NCBI GenBank assembly: GCA_017657125.1
Contig: JAGFNX010000137.1
Location: 1 to 64,000, forward strand
Length of the DNA stretch: 64,000 nucleotides
Direction of reading: 5' to 3'
Source of the DNA: Scopulariopsis brevicaulis
Taxonomy: Eukaryota > Ascomycota > Sordariomycetes > Microascales > Microascaceae
Part shown: positions 56,740-64,000 of the stretch, piece by piece
Layout of the letters: each line of letters begins with the position of its first letter
Numbering within the stretch: the stretch's first letter is position 1
Notes under the pieces: generated by a model
What the model was told of the DNA's origin: nothing
Databases searched by the model: none
What the model saw: only the letters and a program-made list of their open reading frames with translations
Made by a program: the position numbers and the translations under genes

Positions 56740-58478
56740 ATGTCGTCAACAACTGACAAAGCACGAGACGCGGAGGCATGTCGAGACACCAAGGCCGACG
56801 TCTTTCACGACGACGACGTGAAGAAGGATGTCGACGTAGCCCAGGGTGACTACTCCGGTGCAGCCAAGAAGACCGACCCGGCCGAGATTGCCCTGGTACG
56901 GAAACTCGACTTCAGGATCATGGTTGGTAGTTTCTGTTCCCGCGTCGAGAGAATGTTGAACTGACCTGCGAAAAGCCTATCTTATGGGCCATGTACTTTC
57001 TCAACTACCTCGACCGCAACGCGCTGCCCCAAGCTCGACTCAACAACTTGGAGGAGGATCTCAATTTGAAGGGAGTTGAATACAACACGGCCATATCGAT
57101 TCTCTTTGTTGGGTACTTGTTGATGCAGGGTAAGTGATCAGTAGCGTTAATCACAGCAGATGGCTAACGTTTCTATAATTAGTGCCATCCAACATGTTCC
57201 TGACAAGAACGAGGCCGTCAATCTACATGTCAGTGTGCATGATTATCTGGGCGTCCATTTCCGCCGCGACGGCAGATGTGAAGAACTACTCGGGCCTCGT
57301 CGCATGCAGGTTCTTCCTCGGTTTTGCGGAAGCCGTAAGTATAGGAATACGTTACGTCTGGCATAGCAACTCCTGACCGTGTAATAGCCGTTTTATCCCG
57401 GCGCACTTTACCTCTTATCCATATTCTATACCCGAAAGGAACTCGCCACTCGTATTTCCCTACTATATACTGGGCAGGTGGTTAGTACCGGCTGCTCTGG
57501 GCTGATCGCAGCGGCAACATTTGCGACATTGGACGGTGCTAAGGGTCTTGCTGGTTGGCAATGGTACGAGCGCCATTCCTGTCCCTTCTTAGATATCCCG
57601 TCAGCTAACCATCCATAGGCTCTTCATCATCGAGGGCGCGGTCACTGCCCTAGTCGCCATGTTCGGCTTTTTCCTCCTGCCAGACGATCCCTCCCAAACA
57701 CGATGGCTCACGGAAGAAGAGCGAAAGCTAGCTGTGGAACGAATCCGTCGGGATACTGTCGGAAAACAGGCCCAAGGCTCAACTTGGGAGGGTCTGAAGC
57801 AAGCATGCAAAGATCCTCGGACGTGGCTGTTCTGCCTCATGCAGAACTTGCACATCTCCGCCTGCTCGTTTAACAACTTCTTCCCTACCATCGTACAGTC
57901 TATGTTAGTAACTGCTCCCGATCAAAGCTGTACCCGTCCTATTGCTAACTTTGGGGAAACACAGGGGCTTCAAGTCGACTCTTTCTCTACTTCTTACCGC
58001 GCCCCCGTACTTCGTGTCGGGAATCCTAGGAATCCCGTTCGCCTGGTCTAGTGGGCACTTCAACGATAGGACGTGGCATGTTACCGCCGGACTCAGTCTC
58101 GCCATCGTCGGCTTCGCCATCTCGTGCGCTACGGAGAACTCACCGGCCCGCTACGCGGCAACATTCCTCTATGCGACGGGTGCATATGGTGTTGGTTCCG
58201 TCATCCTCGGCTGGGTGAGTAACACGCTCTCGCAGACGCCAGAGAAGAAGGCCGTCGCGTACTCACTTGTCAATGTGACGGCGAACGTGGCGTACATCTA
58301 CTGTGCCTACCTGTGGCCTAGTTCCGATGGGCCCCGGTATATGATGGGCTTTTCGACCATGATTGCCTTTGCTGCGACGAGTATTGCGTGCGCTTGGGCG
58401 ATGCGGGTGTGGCTAAAGAGGTTGAATAAGACGCTCAGGGCGAGCGAGGACGAGCACGTTGCATTGTACACCTACTAG
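56740..58478 (+). CDS. MFS transporter, ACS/allantoate-permease-like family (paralogue)
   Basis: Likely importer of a small organic anion. Exons 56740-56922, 56976-57129, 57183-57334, 57388-57563, 57619-57903 and 57965-58478, total 1464 nt, 487 aa; introns are 53-61 nt with CTGAC/CTAAC branches. The N-terminus ends DYSGAAKKTDPAEIALVRKL, almost identical to the cluster exporter at 29903, and FLNYLDRNALPQARLNN, ACRFFLGFAEAPFYPGALYLLS and LFIIEGAVTALVAMF follow the same plan. It has three more introns than its paralogue. It is divergent from the lyase and upstream of a regulator, which supports a small uptake-and-catabolism group. Confidence 0.88.
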
Positions 58479-58992
58479 GGACATGGTAGGAAGGGATGGG
58501 CGGTGGAGAAATACCCTACCTCAGGATGGGTGGATTGAAAGGAGAAGGGTTTGTAGTTATACTCCTCGGTGTTGGACGTAGAGTCTGCCTCGCCTCCTTT
58601 CACTGACGGTAACCCAGCTGAACCTGTGGAGAAAATCGTACATACTAAAGGAAATTTATGTCACTCCCGTATGGTGCTTTTTAAAAATGGGGACTTGGGA
58701 ATTGACCGTAGGCATGTAGTCACCAGTATCGAGCCCCCTCTAGGGGTCTTGTCTTAAATCAATTAATTCCACCGCTGTAGGAGTCGGCCGTGGCAAACCT
58801 TCTAGCTCCTCTGTTAATGCAATTTTGTTATATCCGAGAGGCTCTCCTAATTACGGCTCCACCATGACCCCGCGTTATAAGTACCAATAAAACCCCACTA
58901 TGTAATAATTCGCACTTGCTTTCAACGCTTCGCGGAAACATTGTCACTTGATAGAGCACCTCTTCACACCATTCCCATATGATTGCTCAATA
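58479..58992. other. Intergenic region, no gene seen
   Basis: 514 bp between the transporter stop and the regulator start, both on plus; presumably 3' region plus promoter. Confidence 0.5.
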
Positions 58993-61349
58993 ATGGCGAG
59001 CCCTGGTCTACAATCAGATCAAGTGTGGTAAGTCTCAGTTTGGCCTTGTCGAGCCACAAGATGATCAAGTGAAACCCTAACCGACTGAGTGATTATAGTG
59101 ATCGCTGCCGACGGTAAGAGACCCCCCGAAGCCTGCCAGCTATGCCGCCTATAGCTGTACCAGCTAGATTAGGCATGTGTTATTTACTATTCCAAAAGCC
59201 TGTGATCACCTAACGCTGAGGCCAGAAGAAAGATCCGATGCCATGGCGGCAATGACGCGGTAAGTCAGTGAAACTCCGCTCAGGACTATCAAGCTAATCA
59301 GTTGCACATGCCAGTGTAATCCGTGTAGCAACGCTGGGGCAATATGTATCAGGTCCACTCAACTTAAAAGGAACCGGAAAAGAAAGAGGTTTGTAATGCC
59401 GGTGTTACCATCATGTATACCCCTGCTAAGTATGCCAGCTTTTATGAGAATGAAGCTGCAAGCGAAGGGCGACCACGAGCGGCTTTGTTAAACGAGCTTC
59501 ATGTTGGCTCCCACGTGCAAGATCGGAGGCTGGATGGGACTAATCCACTGAGAGATGAACCGCTGCTCGGTGCCGGGGACTATGACAGACTACCAGTCAC
59601 AACGCCGCGCCCACAGCCCCAACGTAACGAGAACCCCGGTAGGGACCCAGTAGTCGGACACATAGGACGCCTCGTCTCCAATGACGATGGCGTCTCCATG
59701 TTCGCCGGTTCCTCTACAGGGGTCCACTTCATAAGCCAGGCCGAACAACACATGCAGAAGCTTCGCATCTACGACCACACGTTCCCTAGCAGCATATACG
59801 GCTTGCATCTGCGCAACATTTGGGGATCCCCAGGCGAGAATATCGACTTTAACCTTATCGCCGGCATCGCAACGCAACTTCCGGAAAATGCAATGACTGT
59901 AATCGAGTCCGCAATCGATACCTGGACACCCCTATACCCGGTCATCCACAAGCCTACGGCGCTCGCTGCGTACAGGAAGTTAATCAATGACCCAACAGTC
60001 GGGGATATTATTCACTTGTATCAGATGTTATTACTTCTTGCCCTCGGGAGCATAGGGTATGGCGGAGACTGCATACGACCGCATCAACACCTACTATGCT
60101 TATCGGAAACATATTACTCCCTGGCGTCAACAATTAGCAGCAGAATCTTGGCGCTTCACGGTCTACAAACCCTCCAGGGCTTGATACTTGCCCAGTTATA
60201 CATGCAGCTATCATGCCGTTATGCCGACGCATCCCACTTTGGCGGCGTCGCGGCTCGGCTGGCCCAGACCCTTGGTCTACACAGGCATTCTGCTCGATTC
60301 AAGATGGATCCGCTGGAGACGGAGCTTCGCCGAAGAATTTGGTGGTGCCAGTACTCTCTCGACGCGTTTGTTTCCCCGCCGCAGTATTGAAGTAGGCGTT
60401 GAGAAAGGGCCAAGCCCCATACTAAGTAGATGTCTCGTTTAGGTTCTCGAGTGCCTACCACGGATTGCCGCGGCTAATCCGTGACCGAGACGTGGACACT
60501 GATAGCCCAATGTCGGTGAACCACGACCAGATCTCGGCAAGCTCATTGGAGTTCCCTCTCCCCGGAGAGCGATCCCAAGTCGACTCTGCCCTCTGCATGT
60601 TCGGCCTTGCGCGGATTGTCGGAAAGATGCTCGAGCAGCTGTATACCACGACAAACCGTCGAGGTGGCGTCGCCAAGATTTCCCAGCTACAGGCGGACCT
60701 GGACGTGTGGGAGCGGTCACTGCCCCAAACGGCGGATGAGGCTGGCGGGGTTGGGACTGACGGCGGCGTGGCGGTCGAGTCGCTCGAAACATTCTTTCTA
60801 CGAGTCGCCCTTTGCGTAGCCACTGTGCACATCCACCGACCGGCTCTGGCCTTTACCGCCGCGGATCCTCAGTTTTCCGACTCGCTGTTGGCGTGCGGAC
60901 GTGCGTCAGCGAGACTGATTACCCTCGTTTCTCGGGTGGTTCCAGCTCTGACCGACCAACCCTTGGCTCCGCAAGACACCGTTCTCAAATACCTCGTTGT
61001 CTTCCTTTATCCGAACGGGCTCAATATGCTATGGCAAGCAGGCCTTACAATTCTGTTCGCGCGGTGGAAGAGTCAGGATATCACGGGGAGTGAGAGTGGC
61101 GACCGGGAGCTGGTTGCCACTTGCACGGCCACCCTACGGAGTTTCAGGGCGTACGACGCACTGGAAGACGTCGTCGAGTGCGCTGATGTGCTTGAAATGC
61201 TGCTGGAAAGGACGTTTTCCGCCGGTGCCGTCCAGACCCCGGTCCTCGAGCACTTACAGTGGAACCTGTGGGACTGGCCCATGGAATCGGCTCTGGAGCT
61301 TGACAATATCCTCGATGCAGTGCCGCTTGATATGCAGCTCGACTTTTAG
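58993..61349 (+). CDS. Zn2Cys6 transcription factor with DNA-binding domain split over four exons
   Basis: Nuclear regulator. Exons 58993-59027, 59099-59113, 59226-59259, 59315-59388, 59439-60365 and 60443-61349, total 1992 nt, 663 aa. Splicing assembles CDRCRRRKIRCHGGNDACNPCSNAGAIC as two halves: first CX2CX6C, then CX2CX6C after a 6-residue loop, a perfect Zn2Cys6 cluster. Exon 2 is a 15-nt microexon. A basic segment (KRNRKRKR) follows. The rest is the fungal transcription factor domain (LGLHRHSARFKMDPLETELRRRIWW, then DAFSSAYHGLPRLIRDRDVD after the last intron). Without splicing, only the domain from 59413 would be seen. It is a plausible regulator of the adjacent transporter and lyase and of their CGG array; that is inference. 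Confidence 0.87.
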
Positions 61350-62088
61350 GTAGCAAGAAGCAAAGTTCAGTTAGAAAAGTATACCGTGCTAGGTCAGGAG
61401 CGTGGCGACTGACCGTCTCATGCCAAGTCATATTGACTCGGGTTGTGGCGCACTGAACTCAGGGGAATAAACTCAAAAAACGGCATGTGGCCTCATACTC
61501 CTTTCGCCAGAGTGCGGAGATGACTAACCAATCGGCGCAGGTAGAATCGACAACTCCTTCCGCTTTCACCCTGCACCTTAATTTCCCACGCCAACATCTC
61601 ACGTTCCTGTCCTCAGCCCCGTCAGTCTTTGCGCGAATTACGTGGCAAGGTAGCAACGGCCCACCTCGATAATCCTTTGAGACGGAAAGGACCGAGGTCT
61701 GAGCTCATTCTCGAGCAAAGAGCCGTACAGACAGGGTCCACCGCACGTGGCCGCGGATCCACGTCTCCCGCGCGCCAAGAAGAGTCGACGGCCGCATGCG
61801 CCAATGAGCGGCCGGCTTTCAACCACGCTCCAGCCCTACTGTACTACTGCATATCGATCCGGGGCCCTGCCAAGCCGAAACGGACGACGTCGGTCAAGGT
61901 TGGGGGAAGGTACGGTTCCGACGTCGCTTTCTGTCTAAGCGGATCCACGGGTGCTGCGTAATGCGCGCGAATTAGCAACGGGTTTTCTGGTGGACTAGTA
62001 GCTGGTTCCTATATTAGCCATGGGCCCCTCGCCCATGCCTCCCGCTGATGGGAGTGTTCCGGTCAAGCAGAAAAGGACAAGTTCGAAA
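61350..62088. other. Intergenic region, no gene seen
   Basis: 739 bp upstream of the phytase. The frames at 61459-61961 lie on both strands without domains. The in-frame Met at 62020 could extend the phytase but would bury its signal peptide. Confidence 0.5.
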
Positions 62089-64000
62089 ATGAAGGCCTTC
62101 TCGATTGGGGCAGTTGCTGCCCTCGCCGTCGCCATCCAGCCGTGGTTCACTGCCGCCGCTGTGGATCTCGAGCTCAACGTCACCGCCATAACTGACACTG
62201 TCGACTCGGACGGGGCGGCCGTGTACTACTCCGACTCGCCGCTCCTGCTCGGTAACGACGGCGGGACTTCAACGGGCGGATTCCACGCCTTTGATCTGGA
62301 CGGAGAAACGCCGTTGCCGCTCGTCAAGTCGCTCGTCAACGGCCGCACGAGTCTCGTGAACACCGTGTACGGGGTTGGCGATGAGGACTGGCTGCTTACA
62401 ATTGCCACCGCGGACTCACTGCTCCGCGCCTTTCAGCTTCCCGAATTGGTAGAGGATGAGGAGGCTCAGTTCTGGGCTCTGGGTGACTGGTCCTCCCTTT
62501 GCTCGTGGAGGAGCGAGGCGGGGAACCAGTATGCGTTCCTCTTCGGCAAGGAACAGGCCGTCCAGATCCTTATACGGTCGCGAGGTGGTTCTCTCGAGAT
62601 GGTCGAGGTATGTTACCCGTATACATGGTCTGGTGATCTTTTGATGCTAACGGCTCGCCTAGGTCCAAAGCTTCCCGATGCCGTGGGAGGCTACCGGGTG
62701 TGCTGCGTCGAACAAGGCCGGCAGGATGTACCTGTCGTCGGCGCTCGATGACAGCAGCGTCTACTACTTCCCCCTCGCCGAGTCCACCGAGACACCCGAG
62801 ATCTCTACTCTCGGCGAGGCCGAAGACGCCGTCACTGGCCTCGCCGTCTACGTCTCGAAGTCCGACTCGGACTACATCTTCGTCGCGCAGGAGAGCGTTG
62901 TCGGGGTCTACACCGAAGACTTTGAGCTCCTGGGCACGCTGGAGCTGACTGGCCACGAGGACATTGAAATCGAAGGGCTGAGCTTCTACCAGGCTGAGAC
63001 CGCAAAGTACCCCGCCGGCGCACTTACCTACGCCCTCGAAGCCGATGACGACGTGGCCGGCTTCGGTGCCAGTTCCCTTGAGGGGATTGCGGAGGAGCTG
63101 GGCTTTTCGATCAACACCGAGTATGACCCCCGAAAACCGACCGACAACTCAGCCAGCTCCCCCATCTGCGAGGAGTGCTCCGGAAACGGCTACTGCGGCA
63201 CTGAGTCCGAATGCTCGTGCTTCGCTGGCTTCACCGGCCCCACGTGCTGCAAGGTGCAGTGCACAGACGACTGCTCCGGCCACGGGCAGTGCGTTGGCCC
63301 GAACCAGTGCAAGTGTGACGCCGGATGGGGAGGGCTGCACTGCTCGTTCCTAGTCGTCGAGCCGTCGTATGAGACGGATGCGCACGGCGGGGACGGAGAT
63401 GACCCGGCTATCTGGATCTCTCCTGAATCCCCTGAGAAGTCGCGAGTTATTACGACGACCAAGTCTGCTGAGGGCGCGGGCCTGGCTGTCTTTGACTTGG
63501 AAGGGAAACTGGTTCAGCATATGCCCGCCGGCGAGCCTAACAACGTGGATATGATTTACGAGTTCCCCATTGGCGATCGCAAGGTTGATCTTGCCTTTGC
63601 GGCATGCCGTAAGGACGATACTCTCTGGTGAGCCAACATCCACCCTCTTCATCACGAGGCATGCTAACAGTTTGCCCAGCCTCTTCGAGATGCTGCCGAA
63701 CGGAACTCTGATCGATATCCCCGGCGGAACTCAGCCCGTGGTAGACGACTACACCGTCTACGGCTCCTGCGTCTACCGCTCCCCCAAGTCCGGAAAGCAG
63801 TACCTCTTCGTCAATGAGAAGTCGGCGCGCTACCTCCAGTACGAGCTAACCTCCACATCCAACGGCACCCTCGAGACGACGCTGGTCAGGGACTTCACCG
63901 GCGGCTCGGGCGGCCAGGTGGAGGGGTGCGTCACGGACGAGGAGAACGGGTGGATCTTCCTTGGCGAGGAGCCCTCTGCGCTGTGGCGCTATGACGCGGA
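62089..64000 (+). CDS. Secreted beta-propeller phytase with EGF-like modules, 3' end outside the window
   Basis: Extracellular phosphatase expected to release phosphate from phytate with calcium. Exons 62089-62607, 62663-63627 and 63680 onward; introns of 55 and 52 nt both with GCTAAC branches. The Met at 62089 starts a signal peptide (MKAFSIGAVAALAVAIQPWF). The first part (about 25-340) is a propeller-like domain (STGGFHAFDLDG, MPWEATGCAASN, HEDIEIEGLSFY). Then come two Cys-rich EGF/laminin-like modules (CEECSGNGYCGTESECSC, CSGHGQCVGPNQCKCDAGW). The second propeller has the phytase motifs HGGDGDDPAIWI, NNVDMIYEFP and VDLAFAACR. Bacterial dual-domain phytases pair a degenerate and an active propeller; the second copy looks the active one here. 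It is cut by the window end. Confidence 0.88.

Noticed and set aside
1..64000. CRISPR arrays, bacterial operons, insertion sequences, ribosomal RNA or intact transposons
   Set aside because: None seen. The genome is eukaryotic, and I found no reverse transcriptase, transposase or long terminal repeats.

Overview
The window is chromosomal DNA from a filamentous ascomycete (Pezizomycotina, most like a sordariomycete; the species cannot be told). The evidence is short spliceosomal introns of about 50-140 nt with GT donors, CTAAC/CTGAC-type branch sites and AG acceptors, together with fungal protein families: Zn2Cys6 regulators, rhodopsin/PTH11-like membrane proteins, FSH1 hydrolases, an iterative highly reducing PKS and a fungal STAND/NACHT protein. 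I built all exon models by eye from reading frame, splice motifs and known family motifs; there is no transcript support.

Layout. 0-9 kb: a Goodbye-NACHT STAND protein that runs off the left edge, a secreted alpha/beta hydrolase and a ferric-reductase-type flavocytochrome, all on the minus strand, then a 2.3-kb gene-free stretch. 9.7-34.4 kb: a biosynthetic gene cluster. It contains a cytochrome P450, a small secreted protein, a highly reducing PKS (KS-AT-DH-CMeT-ER-KR-ACP, 2633 aa, 11 exons, no release domain), a LovG-like FSH1 hydrolase directly upstream of the PKS, a 7-TM rhodopsin-like protein, a Tri101-like BAHD O-acyltransferase, an MFS exporter and a Zn2Cys6 regulator. 34.5-36.4 kb: an AtuA (DUF1446) protein, convergent with the regulator and possibly at the cluster border.

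36-54 kb: sparser mixed genes. These are a second rhodopsin-like protein, a Cys-rich protein of unknown function, a TesB-type acyl-CoA thioesterase, an NAD(P)-dependent epimerase-like protein, a phosphate-type MFS transporter, a DUF985 cupin, a 59-aa small ORF and an intron-containing tRNA gene. 54.7-61.4 kb: a likely small catabolic group made of a fumarase-type carboxymuconate cycloisomerase-like lyase, a divergently transcribed ACS-family MFS transporter and a Zn2Cys6 regulator. The lyase/transporter promoter carries an array of CGG triplets, many 8 bp apart. The right end is the 5' part of a secreted two-propeller beta-propeller phytase with EGF-like modules.

How the cluster probably works (inference): the PKS makes a reduced, C-methylated chain, the FSH1 hydrolase releases it, the P450 oxidises it, the BAHD enzyme acylates a hydroxyl, the MFS protein exports it and the Zn2Cys6 protein switches the genes on. 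The product cannot be named from sequence.
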